Assembly (NCBI GenBank): GCA_025359445.1
Contig: JANYGB010000023.1
Coordinates: 1-64,000, forward strand
Direction of reading: 5' to 3'
DNA from: Sphingomonadaceae bacterium
Lineage (GTDB): Bacteria > Pseudomonadota > Alphaproteobacteria > Sphingomonadales > Sphingomonadaceae
Length of the DNA stretch: 64,000 nt
In this document: one piece after another, positions 44,312-53,619 of the stretch
Position numbering within the stretch: the first letter of the stretch is position 1
Layout: each line of letters opens with the position of its first letter
Made by a program: the position numbers and the translations under genes
The notes under the pieces: generated by a model
The model's input: the letters and a program-made list of their open reading frames with translations, nothing else
The model's database searches: none
What the model was told of the DNA's origin: nothing

Positions 44312-44839
44312 TCAGGCTGCCTCCTTCTCCACCCATTCGGGATAGAAGCTGGGTTCGCGTGCCGACCAGCCCGGCGCAGTTGCAGCGGCTTCACTGATCG
44401 ACTGGAGGAGATGCTTGCGCCGCTCAGGACGGATTTGCGGGAGTGCCGCTGCTGCGCAGAACGCAGAAGGCAGGAACGGCCGGACCTCGGCACCGAGCAG
44501 GCGCTCGTAAAGGAACCGGAACGAGGAAAAGCAAGTCAGCCGGTCTTGCGCCAGATCGAATGCTGCGATGCGCAGCAACTTGCCCATGTACGCTTCAATC
44601 GCGTCGAACCCGGTATCAGCTGGGACCGAGTTGCGCAGGCCTTTGAGTTCCTGGTAGACAAGATACTGGCTGCGGATCGAGGCGCTTTCAACCGCATTAC
44701 GGGCCCATAACTTGAAGGCATCCTCCCGACCCAGCCCGATATCCAGGCTGCGCTTGATGTAGCGCTGTTCGGCCGGCGAAAAGCCGGCAAATTCACGCAG
44801 CTCGGCAATGGTCAGCGATGCGGCAGTGGTATTGGCCAT
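44312..44839 (-). CDS. Hypothetical protein, 175 aa
   Basis: No named family recognised. Soluble, helical. The first part looks like a regulatory or adaptor segment (LTIAELREFAGFSPAEQRYIKRSLDIG), then AFKLWARNAVESASIRSQYLVYQELKG and a C-terminal region FLPSAFCAAAALPQIRPERRKHLLQSI. No HTH, signal peptide or metal motif is clear. ATG 44839 starts at MANTTAAS; the longer frame to 44872 adds an unlikely leader. Located alone between the small lipoprotein and thiSG. Confidence 0.6.
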   Translation of the reverse strand: MANTTAASLTIAELREFAGFSPAEQRYIKRSLDIGLGREDAFKLWARNAVESASIRSQYLVYQELKGLRNSVPADTGFDAIEAYMGKLLRIAAFDLAQDRLTCFSSFRFLYERLLGAEVRPFLPSAFCAAAALPQIRPERRKHLLQSISEAAATAPGWSAREPSFYPEWVEKEAA

Positions 44840-44906
44840 GTGATGCCCCCGGTTGAATTGGAAGCACTTCACCCGAATATGGTTATGATCCCGTTAACCA
44901 TCGTGG

Positions 44907-45899
44907 CTAAATCAATCCTGCCAAGGGGCTGGAGGGATCTGCGTATTTGCGCGTGGCCATTCGGCCCGAAAGGTACGCATGCCGGCCGGCCTCAACCGCC
45001 AGCTTCATCGCGCGAGCCATGCGGACCGGATCTTTGGCCTCGGCAATCGCGGTGTTCATCAGCACGCCGTCAACGCCAAGCTCCATCGCCACCGTTGCAT
45101 CGCTCGCGGTGCCAACGCCGGCATCGACCAGCACCGGCACGCTCGCACCTTCGACAATGAGCCGGATTGTTACGCGATTCTGGATGCCAAGCCCCGATCC
45201 GATCGGCGCGCCGAGCGGCATCACCGCGACCGCGCCGCACTCTTCCAACTGCTTGGCCGCAATCGGATCGTCGGTGCAGTAAACCATCGGCAGGAAGCCC
45301 TCTTTGGCCAGCACCTCGGTAGCTTTCAGCGTCTCGCGCATATCAGGATATAGCGTGCGCGCCTCACCAAGTACTTCCAGTTTGACCAGATCCCAGCCGC
45401 CCGCCTCGCGCGCCAACCGCAATGTGCGGATCGCGTCATCGGCAGTGAAGCAGCCCGCAGTGTTGGGCAGATAAGTCACTTTTTTAGGATCGATAAAGTC
45501 GGTCAGCATCGGCGCATTGGGGTCGCTGACATTGACCCGGCGTACTGCGACAGTGACGATTTCCGCACCTGACGCTTCGAGCGCGGCGGCGTTCTCGGCG
45601 AAGTCCTTATATTTGCCGGTGCCGACGATCAGCCGCGATGTGAAGGTGCGGCCAGCGACCGTCCAGGTGTCAGCCAGACTACTGTCCGCTTGACCCCCGC
45701 CGACGAAATGGACGATTTCAAATACATCGTTATCCGCCAGCGCAACATTGCCGAGGGTCGAGCGCGGCACGATTTCACCATTGCGCTCCACCGCGACCTT
45801 GGCCGGATCGAGTTCAAGGCTGCGCACCAGGTCAGCAATTGAACCCGAAGCGGCGCGGCGCGATTCGCCGTTGACGATAATGGAAAGCGAAGCAGTCAT
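44907..45899 (-). CDS. thiG: ThiS-ThiG fusion: sulfur carrier joined to thiazole synthase
   Basis: A 330-aa protein. Residues 1-69 are ThiS (ubiquitin-like: [33 protein letters not shown]) and about 76-330 are ThiG ([45 protein letters not shown] with the Schiff-base Lys, [11 protein letters not shown]). ThiG forms the thiamin thiazole phosphate from deoxyxylulose phosphate using sulfur carried as a ThiS C-terminal thiocarboxylate. Here the Gly-Gly is internal (67-69), which is odd; cleavage after GG or another sulfur route would be needed. 16 nt downstream of the MerC gene. No TPP riboswitch is visible. Confidence 0.93.
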   Translation of the reverse strand: MTASLSIIVNGESRRAASGSIADLVRSLELDPAKVAVERNGEIVPRSTLGNVALADNDVFEIVHFVGGGQADSSLADTWTVAGRTFTSRLIVGTGKYKDFAENAAALEASGAEIVTVAVRRVNVSDPNAPMLTDFIDPKKVTYLPNTAGCFTADDAIRTLRLAREAGGWDLVKLEVLGEARTLYPDMRETLKATEVLAKEGFLPMVYCTDDPIAAKQLEECGAVAVMPLGAPIGSGLGIQNRVTIRLIVEGASVPVLVDAGVGTASDATVAMELGVDGVLMNTAIAEAKDPVRMARAMKLAVEAGRHAYLSGRMATRKYADPSSPLAGLI

Positions 45900-45915
45900 G
45901 CCCCGCAAATAGCGA

Positions 45916-46299
45916 TCAGAACCCGTGACGCAAGTTGCGCAGGTGCGCCCAAGCCAGCAGCGTGACGCCCAGGATGGTCAACACCGCTTCGGCGGTGCCG
46001 TGACCAACGAACAAGGCAAGGGCCATCAGACCGATCCCGGCCGCGCCAACCTGCAGTGGCACCGGATCGCCGTGGCGGATCACCCCGAGCACCAGTGTGA
46101 CCGACCCGACCGCAATGGCCAGCGCGAGGCCGACCCGGTGAATCTCGGGATTGAGCAACAGGCCACCGCCCAGTCCCAACCCGGCAACCAGTAGAAGCCC
46201 GGCGAGGCAATGCAGTGCGCAAAGTCCGGAAAGAATCACGCCAACCCGGTCAAGCCGGCCGCGAATCGAGATGAATACCTGTCGCATCGAGCGGTCCAT
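45916..46299 (-). CDS. MerC domain-containing membrane protein
   Basis: A 127-aa inner-membrane protein with four hydrophobic helices. The MerC fold starts with [21 protein letters not shown], where a Cys-x-x-x-His-Cys set lies in helix 1 as in MerC metal-binding proteins. Chromosomal members outside mer operons may handle zinc or other metals; the substrate is unknown. ATG 46299 or 46287 are both possible. A palindrome TGT-g-AC-aat-GT-a-ACA lies 3 nt upstream of the first. It is co-directional with thiSG and divergent from ctaA. Confidence 0.85.
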   Translation of the reverse strand: MDRSMRQVFISIRGRLDRVGVILSGLCALHCLAGLLLVAGLGLGGGLLLNPEIHRVGLALAIAVGSVTLVLGVIRHGDPVPLQVGAAGIGLMALALFVGHGTAEAVLTILGVTLLAWAHLRNLRHGF

Positions 46300-46302
46300 G
46301 TA

Positions 46303-46317
46303 TGTGACAATGTAACA
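46303..46317 (-). promoter_or_regulatory. Possible operator (TGTnACnnnGTnACA) before the MerC gene
   Basis: A 15-nt palindrome TGTGACAATGTAACA with two mismatched positions, directly before the MerC start and inside the divergent MerC/ctaA gap. It resembles Zur/Fur-type metal operators loosely. It would suit a metal-responsive gene. Confidence 0.35.
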
Positions 46318-46391
46318 TCGCGCAAGGGCCAGCGTAGAATTTCGCCGCAGCAGGCTTGCGCTTTGCCGCACTCGGCATCACATCGCGGTCC

Positions 46392-47468
46392 ATGCAAATC
46401 GCGCAAAATCGTCAGCAAAGACCGAATCCTGCAGCGCCTCAGGCTTTAACACTGGCATGGTGGTTGTGGGCGGTGGCAGCGCTGGTTGTAACCATGGTCG
46501 TAGTCGGCGGCATAACCCGGCTGACCGAATCGGGCCTATCGATCACCGAATGGCGGCCAATCAGCGGCATGTTACCACCGTTGACCCAGATACAATGGGA
46601 AGCGCAGTTCGCGGCATACCAGCAAATCCCGCAGTTTACGCAGGTCAACGGGCCCGCCGGAATGACGCTGGCAGCATACAAGCACATTTTCTTCTGGGAA
46701 TGGTTTCACCGGCTGCTCGGGCGCTTGGTTGGGCTTGCATATGCCCTCCCGCTGGCGTGGTTCTGGCTGCGCGGCGCGATTCCGCAGGGGTTTCATCGGC
46801 GGCTGCTGGCGTTACTTGCGCTGGGCGGCCTGCAGGGCCTGGTCGGTTGGTGGATGGTCTCGTCAGGGCTGACGCATGACGTCAAAGTCAGCCATTTGCG
46901 GCTGGCGACTCATCTGGCGCTGGCGCTGACCACGCTCGCCGCATTGGCCTGGACTGCGCTCGACCTGGCTGCGCATGCTCGGGGCGAAAGCCGGGCAAGG
47001 TTAACCCGTTGGGGCGGGCTGGCGCTGGGCACCCTGGCGCTGCAACTGGTTTATGGGGCGATGCTTGCCGGATTGCGGGCCGGTCCAGTCGCCGGGGCAG
47101 GCTGGTTGAACTGGCAGGCATGGCCGCTGATGCAAGGCAGCTTTTTTCCCGCCGGAATCGACTGGTCGCAAGGCGGCTTCCATGCGCTGCTCTACGATCC
47201 CTTCCTCGTCCACTTCGTTCACCGCTGGTGGGCATGGGTCGTGGTTGGTGTGCTGCTAATAGTAGCACGGCAGCTGCGCACGGCTCACCGCAACGCTTCG
47301 GTGGTGCTGCACAGTGCGTTTGGAACGCAGGTGCTGCTGGGCATAGCCACGGTGATGAGCGGGGTTACATTGTGGGTCGCGGCGCTGCACCAGCTCACAG
47401 GCGCTTTGCTGCTGATCGCGGCTACCTGGTGCGCACACTTGATGGGCAGCCGCAACGAGCTCGACTAG
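46392..47468 (+). CDS. ctaA: Heme A synthase (COX15/CtaA family)
   Basis: A 358-aa membrane enzyme that oxidises the heme O methyl group to make heme A for cytochrome oxidase. Eight hydrophobic helices. Family blocks: VVGGITRLTESGLSITEWRPI, HIFFWEWFHRLLGRLVGLAY with heme-ligand His, SGLTHDVKVSHLRLATHLALAL, LLYDPFLVHFVHRWWAW and AALHQLTGALLL. ATG 46392. The frame to 46356 adds a short leader inside the divergent region. Type 2 COX15 of alphaproteobacteria, so the cell has an aa3-type oxidase. Confidence 0.96.
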   Translation: MQIAQNRQQRPNPAAPQALTLAWWLWAVAALVVTMVVVGGITRLTESGLSITEWRPISGMLPPLTQIQWEAQFAAYQQIPQFTQVNGPAGMTLAAYKHIFFWEWFHRLLGRLVGLAYALPLAWFWLRGAIPQGFHRRLLALLALGGLQGLVGWWMVSSGLTHDVKVSHLRLATHLALALTTLAALAWTALDLAAHARGESRARLTRWGGLALGTLALQLVYGAMLAGLRAGPVAGAGWLNWQAWPLMQGSFFPAGIDWSQGGFHALLYDPFLVHFVHRWWAWVVVGVLLIVARQLRTAHRNASVVLHSAFGTQVLLGIATVMSGVTLWVAALHQLTGALLLIAATWCAHLMGSRNELD

Positions 47469-47543
47469 GGGCACGTAATTGCAGTTCAAGCCCGGTCGGT
47501 TGGCGTTTGGATAACCGAATGTAACCAGGTTCAGGAGAAATAC

Positions 47544-47568
47544 TTGACGAACGCGCAGGGGCCTGCGC
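47544..47568 (+). promoter_or_regulatory. TTGACG box and perfect palindrome upstream of 47705
   Basis: TTGACG at 47544-47549 is followed by a perfect 7-bp inverted repeat GCGCAGG-GG-CCTGCGC (47553-47568) and a TATAGG at 47572. The -35 to -10 spacing of 22 nt is not standard, so it may be a regulated or weak promoter, or an unrelated palindrome. Confidence 0.3.
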
Positions 47569-47704
47569 CAATATAGGGGTTCCGCCGTGCGTGTTGGGAT
47601 TGGTTCCAATACGTAACGATGGCGGAGGGGGCAAAAGGCTTGAGCATTCCTACTTCCATTGTGCAGGGACGCGCGGCCGGTATCCGGCTCGATGCGGTGC
47701 GCGC

Positions 47705-48449
47705 ATGAGGGTGTCTGCGCTCATCCTGGCCGGAGTTGCTGCATTAGCACCCGCCGGTTCAGTGCCCTGGAAATTCGCCGCCGCAGCTCAGGCACCGCGT
47801 GTATTTTCCCCGCCTATGGGCCCGATGGTACTCAGCCGCACTGTCATCCGCGAACTTGCGGACGGTAAGCAGATTTTAGTCAAGCGCAGCTTCCGCGTGC
47901 AGTTCATGGCCTCGGCTGACGGCTTCGTGCTGACCGGCACACCGTTTGCAGTCAGTGTGGACGTGCCCCCGGTTCTTGCGCAACTCGGCGAACTTGAACG
48001 GCGCCGCAGCGATTCAGGCCCATTCCCAATTTCTATTGACAGCCAAGGGCTAATCCAAACTCCGGCAAGCGGCGCAACGGCGGATGCAAACACACGCCAA
48101 GATGCCAAGCATACCGCGACGGGACTTATCCAAGGCACCGTCGCGCCGACCGAAACCAAGCGCGATGCGGTGGAGCTGCTCGGCAGCATGGCCGCCGATC
48201 CCCGCTCTTCGCCGTGGCCAACCGATCTGTTTGTCGCGCATGATGGCGAACGCCGTCTGCAGCGCAGCGCAGCGCAGCGTGGCCTTGGCCGATGGTAGTC
48301 TGGGTGAAATCGAAGTCCTGCTGCGGGTCGGCAAATGGCTTCCCTGCGGCATCCCAGCCCTGTTCGAGCGGATCATCACAACGAAGTTAGCCGGGACACG
48401 GCGGGTCTCGCGCGAGGTCTGGAGCCTAGAGCCAACTGATGGAACCTGA
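47705..48449 (+). pseudogene. Secreted hypothetical protein broken at a pentanucleotide repeat
   Basis: The first frame gives a signal peptide (MRVSALILAGVAALAPAGSVP) and a beta-rich domain (VLSRTVIRELADGKQILVKRSFRVQF), then hits (AGCGC)3-AGCGT at 48261-48280 and ends in RSAAQRGLGRW, stopping at 48298. The next frame continues coherently with VALADGSLGEIEVLLRVG through TRRVSREVWSLEPTDG, to 48449. Removing two or adding one AGCGC unit would join them. No named family recognised. It is either a disrupted gene or, less likely, a phase-variable one, or an assembly error in the repeat. Confidence 0.65.
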
Positions 48450-48616
48450 GCCTGCGTTATTCAGCAGGTATTATTTTACCTCTCAGCAAAGCCGCACCAA
48501 AGCTTGACTTCCGCTGCGCATTGAACGATTGGGCCGCCTCCACACGCACCTTGTCGATCGCGAATCAGGTATGCGTGACCCTAAGGTTTAACCCTTACAG
48601 ATAAGGATGGCTGGCC

Positions 48617-49096
48617 ATGAAGGCGCTCAGCAAGGTCACCCGGTCGATCAAACCGGCCGAGGTAGAAAAGAAATGGCATTTGATCGATGCCGAAGGTCTG
48701 GTGCTCGGACGACTCGCGGTGGTGATCGCAAATCGACTGCGCGGCAAGCATAAGCCCAGCTTCACCCCGCACGTCGATTGCGGCGACCATGTGGTCGTGA
48801 TCAACGCCGGCAAGGTCAAGCTGACCGGCAACAAGCTCAAGCTGAAGACCTATTACAAGCACACCGGTTATGCCGGCGGGATCAAGGAAGTAACCGCGGG
48901 CAAAGTGCTCGACGGGCGCTTCCCTGAGCGGGTGCTTGAAAAAGCAGTCGAACGCATGGTGCCGCGCGGTCCCTTGGGCCGTGATCAGATGCGCGCGCTG
49001 CATCTTTATGCCGGGACGGAGCATCCGCACGGCGGAACCCAGCCCGAAGTGCTCGACGTTGCGGCGATGAGCCGCAAGAACAAGGTGGGTGCATAA
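48617..49096 (+). CDS. rplM: 50S ribosomal protein L13
   Basis: A 159-aa ribosomal protein. [48 protein letters not shown] and [20 protein letters not shown] are canonical. ATG 48617. Its TAA overlaps the rpsI ATG (TAATG), the usual rplM-rpsI operon. The upstream 167 nt hold the promoter region, which I cannot assign precisely. Confidence 0.98.
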   Translation: MKALSKVTRSIKPAEVEKKWHLIDAEGLVLGRLAVVIANRLRGKHKPSFTPHVDCGDHVVVINAGKVKLTGNKLKLKTYYKHTGYAGGIKEVTAGKVLDGRFPERVLEKAVERMVPRGPLGRDQMRALHLYAGTEHPHGGTQPEVLDVAAMSRKNKVGA

Positions 49097-49590
49097 TGTC
49101 CGATACTACTGTCACCGATCTCGCCGATCTGGGCGAAATTGCCGAAGTCCCTGCCGCTCCGCCGGTATCGACGATGCCGCTGCGCGAAAAGCAGATTGAC
49201 GCGCAGGGCCGCGCCTATGCCACTGGCCGCCGCAAGGACGCCGTAGCCCGCGTCTGGATCAAGCCCGGTTCGGGCAAGATAGTGATCAATGGCCGCGAGC
49301 AGGCCGTGTACTTCGCCCGGCCGACGCTGCGTCTGGTGCTTAACCAGCCGTTCCAGATCTCGGAGCGCGAAGGCCAGTACGATGTGATCGCTACCGTCAA
49401 GGGCGGCGGACTGTCGGGCCAAGCCGGCGCAGTCAAGCACGGCATCAGCCAAGCGCTGACCCGGTTCGAGCCGTCGCTGCGCGGCGTGGTCAAGGCCGCC
49501 GGGTTCCTGACCCGCGACAGCCGTGCGGTCGAGCGCAAGAAATACGGCAAGGCCAAGGCCCGCAAGAGCTTCCAGTTCTCGAAGCGCTAA
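49096..49590 (+). CDS. rpsI: 30S ribosomal protein S9
   Basis: A 164-aa ribosomal protein. An N-terminal extension of about 35 residues typical of alphaproteobacteria precedes [41 protein letters not shown], and the C-terminal tail [18 protein letters not shown] that contacts P-site tRNA. 1-nt overlap with rplM. A terminator follows. Confidence 0.98.
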   Translation: MSDTTVTDLADLGEIAEVPAAPPVSTMPLREKQIDAQGRAYATGRRKDAVARVWIKPGSGKIVINGREQAVYFARPTLRLVLNQPFQISEREGQYDVIATVKGGGLSGQAGAVKHGISQALTRFEPSLRGVVKAAGFLTRDSRAVERKKYGKAKARKSFQFSKR

Positions 49591-49620
49591 GCTTCCGGAT
49601 TGCTTGCAAGAAACACGAAA

Positions 49621-49646
49621 GGGCGGTCCTGCGGGGCCGCCTTTTT
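49621..49646 (+). terminator. Intrinsic terminator of rplM-rpsI
   Basis: GGCGGTCC pairs with GGGCCGCC around a short loop (one mismatch or wobble), followed by five Ts. It starts 31 nt after the rpsI stop and sits just past the convergent phosphoesterase stop. Confidence 0.88.
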
Positions 49647-49654
49647 CCGTTTGG

Positions 49655-50512
49655 CTAATGAACCGGCGGATCAACTTTGGGGACTGCACCAATCGGCGCG
49701 ACCGGATCACCGATCTGGCGCGGCGGCAGGGCGTCTTTGGGCACTGCGTCAAGCTGCATCTGATCGGTTGGAACCTCCGCAGAATTGCACACCCGGACGG
49801 TGATCGCATCGGCCGTCACGGTTATTTCGTTATAGCTCGCCGGCGTCGAACGGATGCGCTTTGACAGCGTGCCCGCACCGATCATCCGCAGCGGTCCATT
49901 GGCAGTCTCGGCAATCAGATCGAACGGATCGTGGACATGACCGGTGAGCACTGCGGAAACCCCGCGCTTCGCGAGCGCCGCCATTGCTGCAGTGCCGCCG
50001 ATGGTCAACAATTGCCCGTGCGGGCCGCGTTCGATCAGCGGGTGATGCGCGGTGACCAGCACCCGGTTGCCGTTCGGGACTCGGTCGATTGCCGCGAGAG
50101 TTTCTGCCAATGCGCGCGAGGAAACCCGCCCTTCGGACCACGGCCAGCGCCACTGCGCCTTGACCGAGGTCAGCAGCGGAACCACCGAAATGCCCGGCAA
50201 GGTGAGCTGCTTTTCGAGCAATGCCTGCACCTCGAGAAAACGCCGGTACGGACTGACGCAGCGCTCAATGAGGTTGAAGTAGGGCATGTCGTGATTGCCC
50301 ACCTCAACCGTCACCGGTACCTTGAGCGCACCGATCCAGTCGCGCGCGGCAGCAAATTCGCGGCGCCGTGCGCGCATGGTTAGATCACCGGTGATTAGTA
50401 CCGCGGCGGGCCGCTGACGGATGATCGCCGCGCTGACCGCGCCGAGCGCGGCGCGATCTTCCAGCCCGAAATGGATGTCGCTGAGGTGGAACAGCGTAAG
50501 TGTGTCAGCCAT
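49655..50512 (-). CDS. Calcineurin-like metallophosphoesterase
   Basis: A 285-aa phosphoesterase. Metal motifs: HLSDIHFG (D-x-H), LITGDLT (GD), VGNHDM (GNHD), TAHHPL and LTGHVHD (GHxH). Related to CpdA/ICC-type phosphodiesterases; substrates could be cyclic nucleotides or phospholipid head groups. ATG 50512 (MADTLTLFHLSDIHFG) overlaps the end of the lipid-kinase gene by 8 nt. A Pro-rich tail of about 35 residues ends the protein. Confidence 0.9.
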   Translation of the reverse strand: MADTLTLFHLSDIHFGLEDRAALGAVSAAIIRQRPAAVLITGDLTMRARRREFAAARDWIGALKVPVTVEVGNHDMPYFNLIERCVSPYRRFLEVQALLEKQLTLPGISVVPLLTSVKAQWRWPWSEGRVSSRALAETLAAIDRVPNGNRVLVTAHHPLIERGPHGQLLTIGGTAAMAALAKRGVSAVLTGHVHDPFDLIAETANGPLRMIGAGTLSKRIRSTPASYNEITVTADAITVRVCNSAEVPTDQMQLDAVPKDALPPRQIGDPVAPIGAVPKVDPPVH

Positions 50513-51356
50513 GTCCGGTTGCAAGCAGATCAAGCGCCAACGTGGCAAGGGAAAAGCGCACCTCGCTGGCCCCGCTGGCGCGTTCGCCGTCGATCATCAC
50601 ATCGATTGGCGAGCCATCCGCTGAGTGACAAAGCAGTTGCGGATGCGCGCCCAGCTCATCGTGCGGCCCATCGCGAAAATCGCGCTGCAGCAGCGCCAGC
50701 CCCTGCTTGAAATAGTCGCCGAAGCTGTCGGCGCGGTACCCCGATACGGCCAAGCCAGTTTCACCGGGGACGATCCGCACCCCGGCGTAGCCTTGGTCAT
50801 GCCCAAGCGCCGGTTCGGTAATCAACACCATTGCTCCACCTGCGCTTTCCTTGACCGCGTCGAGTGCAGTGCTGGCAATCGTCCCCAGATCACCTTCGCG
50901 CAGTCCTTCGCGCACATCGCTCCATCTGGCCCCGGGTCCGGCAAGAACTTCGCTCAGTGCGGTATGGCCGGGCAAGCGCACGCAGGGTCGCCGCACAATG
51001 CGCGCTTGTCCGGCAGCGAATGCGGCAATGATCGCTTCGGTATCGCATGGATCATGCAGCATTTTCGCCAACAGGTTGGTGGTCCCGCCAGGCAGGACGA
51101 GCACTTGGCCGCTCCACCCTTCGAGGCCCGGTAGCAGTGCCCCGGTGGTTCCATCGCCAGCAAACACAGCGAGCGTCCTGACCCTGCTGTGTTCAAGTTC
51201 ACTGCGCGTGGGCAGAGGTTGCGTGCTGCAATCGATAACGCGCGCCGGCTGACGACCGGCGGCGCGCAGCCGTTCGATCAGAGCGGTACGCGTGTCATCG
51301 TCGTTGCTGCCGCTGGCGCTGTTCACGACCAGCCACAAGCCGGCGGGTGTTGTCAT
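50505..51356 (-). CDS. Diacylglycerol kinase family lipid kinase
   Basis: A 283-aa YegS/DgkB-like kinase (DAGK_cat). N-terminal VVNSASGSND, phosphate-binding FAGDGTTGALLPGLEG (GDGT), and LPGGTTNLLAKML. The C-terminal beta domain has the usual Gly-rich strands ending FSLATLALDLLAT. It probably phosphorylates a lipid or sphingoid alcohol; the substrate is not determinable. ATG 51356; the longer frame to 51386 is not needed. It overlaps the phosphoesterase gene by 8 nt, a kinase-phosphoesterase pair. Confidence 0.88.
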   Translation of the reverse strand: MTTPAGLWLVVNSASGSNDDDTRTALIERLRAAGRQPARVIDCSTQPLPTRSELEHSRVRTLAVFAGDGTTGALLPGLEGWSGQVLVLPGGTTNLLAKMLHDPCDTEAIIAAFAAGQARIVRRPCVRLPGHTALSEVLAGPGARWSDVREGLREGDLGTIASTALDAVKESAGGAMVLITEPALGHDQGYAGVRIVPGETGLAVSGYRADSFGDYFKQGLALLQRDFRDGPHDELGAHPQLLCHSADGSPIDVMIDGERASGASEVRFSLATLALDLLATGHG

Positions 51357-51414
51357 GCGAATGGATCCTTTGCGCCAAGAACGCACCTGCGCCGGATTCG
51401 ATCCGCTTGAAAGG

Positions 51415-51681
51415 TCAGACCCGCCCGGTCAGGATCAACCAGGCCGAGACCGCATTGACCCCGGTGTAGACCGCGTAGAACAGAACCCAGCCCCACGACC
51501 CCTGCGCCACCATCAGCATCGCGCCGAGCAGCATTGCAAATTCGATATAGAGTGAAAACCGTCCGCCCAGCAGGTTGAAGAAAAATGGCACTCGGCCAAG
51601 CAGCGGGTGATCGCTTTCGAGCACGGCCTTGTGCACCGCGAAGTTGCCCATGCCGAGCAGGAAGACGAAGATAAGACCCAT
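51415..51681 (-). CDS. Small membrane protein, 88 aa
   Basis: Three hydrophobic segments (residues 1-20, 45-62, 64-86) with a short charged loop AVLESDHPLLGRVPFFFN between the first two. No family recognised. It lies 11 nt after the LytTR regulator gene in the same direction, so probably belongs to the two-component operon and might be its target or sensor partner. Confidence 0.7.
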   Translation of the reverse strand: MGLIFVFLLGMGNFAVHKAVLESDHPLLGRVPFFFNLLGGRFSLYIEFAMLLGAMLMVAQGSWGWVLFYAVYTGVNAVSAWLILTGRV

Positions 51682-51692
51682 CCGAGGCAGCC

Positions 51693-52430
51693 TTAACGGC
51701 CAGCCATCGCCTTGGCACGCGAAAGATAGGTTCGCCCGATCCGCACCATCGTGCGGTCATCGAGCTCGGCCGACCATACCCCGAGGCCGTCATGACGTAG
51801 ACCGACGATCCGCTCACGGCGCAGGATAGTCGAACGGTGCAGGCGGATGAAGTGACGAGGATCGAGCCGCGCTTCGAGCCCGGAAACGGTCTGGAGCAGC
51901 AAGTAACTCCGTCCGCTGACGTGGAGCCGGACATAGTCGCGCTCGGCATCGATCCGTTCGACATCGGCGGCGGCGATGCGCAACAGTTCGGAGCGATAGG
52001 GCACCCAGAATTCGCTGAGCCATTGCGGCTCGCCGCGGGCGCGGGTGCGGCGCCGGGCGATCGAGCGCGACACCGCGCGCTCAAGCCGTTCTGGCGTGAC
52101 CGGCTTGAGCACATAGTCGAACGCATCGAGATCGAAGGCTTCGACGGCGAAATTCTCATGCGCGGTGACGAACACCACTGCCGGGGCATAGTCCTGCCGG
52201 GTCAAAGCGCGCGCAACTGCCAGCCCGTCCAGTTCGGGCATGGTGATGTCGAGCAGCACCAGGTCGGGTGACAATTGCGCAATTGCCGCAAGCGCTGCGG
52301 CCCCGTCGCGCGCAATGCCGACCACCCGCAGTCCGGCGATCCCCGCACAAATCAACTCCATTCGCTCAAGCGCGAGCGGCTCGTCATCAACGATCAACGT
52401 AGCAAGGTCGGCGGGCGCAGATTCAGTCAT
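51693..52430 (-). CDS. LytTR-family response regulator (second pair)
   Basis: A 245-aa regulator. Receiver domain 10-125 with phospho-acceptor Asp61 in LLDITMPELDG, Thr in VTAHENFA and Lys in YVLKPVTPERL. LytTR DNA-binding domain about 145-245 (ERIDAERDYVRLHVSGRSYLL, RLHRSTILRRERI). ATG 52430 overlaps the end of the kinase gene by 8 nt. Paralogous in design to 10142-10936 but not closely similar in sequence. Confidence 0.93.
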   Translation of the reverse strand: MTESAPADLATLIVDDEPLALERMELICAGIAGLRVVGIARDGAAALAAIAQLSPDLVLLDITMPELDGLAVARALTRQDYAPAVVFVTAHENFAVEAFDLDAFDYVLKPVTPERLERAVSRSIARRRTRARGEPQWLSEFWVPYRSELLRIAAADVERIDAERDYVRLHVSGRSYLLLQTVSGLEARLDPRHFIRLHRSTILRRERIVGLRHDGLGVWSAELDDRTMVRIGRTYLSRAKAMAGR

Positions 52431-53619
52431 CGATTTCTAGCGGCAAGCGGATCACCGAGCGCCAGCCGCCAGCCTCGGCCGGACCCGACACCAAGCTGGC
52501 TGCATCGCCATAGCGCAACGCCAGCCGGTCGCGGACATTGGCGAGCCCGATGCCGAAGCCGTGCTCTCCATCGCCGGATCGGACCGGACCGTCATCGCCG
52601 ACTTCGAGCACGAGTTGGCCTGCATCCTTGCGCACCGCAATCGCGACAGTGACCGGGCGCGCGGTCGAGGCGACAGCATACCGTACGGAATTTTCGACCA
52701 GTGGCTGCAAGATCAAGCCCGGAACACAGGCTTGTTCGAGCGCTGCGGGCAAATCGAACCGGGCCCTCAACCGCTCGGGAAAGCGCACCGCCTCGATCTC
52801 GAGATACGAGCGCTGCAGCGCAATTTCGGCCTCAAGCGCGATATCGCCGGTCGGGTCTTCGGCCAGGCTGCGGCGATAGAATGCCGAAAGCGTCTGGATC
52901 ATCTTTTCAGCTGCTGCATCCTTGCCGGTCATCACCAGCGCCGAGAGCGAATTGAGCGTGTTGAACAGGAAGTGCGGATTGACCTGATAGCGCAGCGACC
53001 GCAGCTCTGCGGCCTTGGCGGCGCGGCGGTATTCGCCCTCGCGCCGCTCGGCCGCGCGGGCTTGCTCCGCATTGACCATCGCGAAATACAGCGCAGCCCA
53101 TGCCAGCAGCAGGAAATAGCGCCCGATTGCAATATCGGTCAGCTGGCGCCACAGGCCTTGCTCGGCGAATTTCTGTTGCAGAGCCGCCAGTTGCTGGCGG
53201 CTCAGTTGCGGCGGATCGGGCAGGTCGACCAGCACGTTGCCAGCGGTATCGTGGCGGATCTGGACCTCGCTCGGGTTGCGCTCTTGCCGGAAGTTGCGCT
53301 GGTCGATGCCGGAAAACACTTGCGTATTGATCAAGGCCAAGGCCAGCGCGGCGGGCACCATCAGCACAGCGGCGATGGCCATTCGCGCCCCGACCCGGCG
53401 GTTGTCGAATAATCGCAGGATCGACCAGATCATCACCGTCACCGCGATCCCGGACAGCGTCACGATACTGCGCAGGCCGAGCATTTCAGCAAAATAAGTC
53501 CGGTCGATCAGCACCGAGCGCAGCGTGATCAGGCCGAGGTAGCACAGCCACAGTCCGGCAATCGAGGCGAGCACGGTGCGGGTCGGCACACGGCCGGGCT
53601 GGAGGTCGATGTCATCCAT
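52423..53619 (-). CDS. LytS-type sensor histidine kinase (second pair)
   Basis: A 398-aa membrane kinase with hydrophobic segments at about 15-33, 50-70, 80-100 and 165-182. A periplasmic loop between the third and fourth (about 101-160) is rich in Gln/Arg. His_kinase domain with His216 in NPHFLFN, N-box LVENSVRYAV, G-boxes VGDDGPV and GIGLANVRDRL. ATG 53619; a longer frame to 53760 is rejected. The upstream 422-nt gap should hold its promoter. Confidence 0.92.
   Translation of the reverse strand: MDDIDLQPGRVPTRTVLASIAGLWLCYLGLITLRSVLIDRTYFAEMLGLRSIVTLSGIAVTVMIWSILRLFDNRRVGARMAIAAVLMVPAALALALINTQVFSGIDQRNFRQERNPSEVQIRHDTAGNVLVDLPDPPQLSRQQLAALQQKFAEQGLWRQLTDIAIGRYFLLLAWAALYFAMVNAEQARAAERREGEYRRAAKAAELRSLRYQVNPHFLFNTLNSLSALVMTGKDAAAEKMIQTLSAFYRRSLAEDPTGDIALEAEIALQRSYLEIEAVRFPERLRARFDLPAALEQACVPGLILQPLVENSVRYAVASTARPVTVAIAVRKDAGQLVLEVGDDGPVRSGDGEHGFGIGLANVRDRLALRYGDAASLVSGPAEAGGWRSVIRLPLEIDD

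Noticed and set aside
45900..45915. TPP riboswitch before thiSG
   Set aside because: Only 16 nt separate thiSG from the MerC gene, and no thi-box elements are seen there or before the MerC gene.
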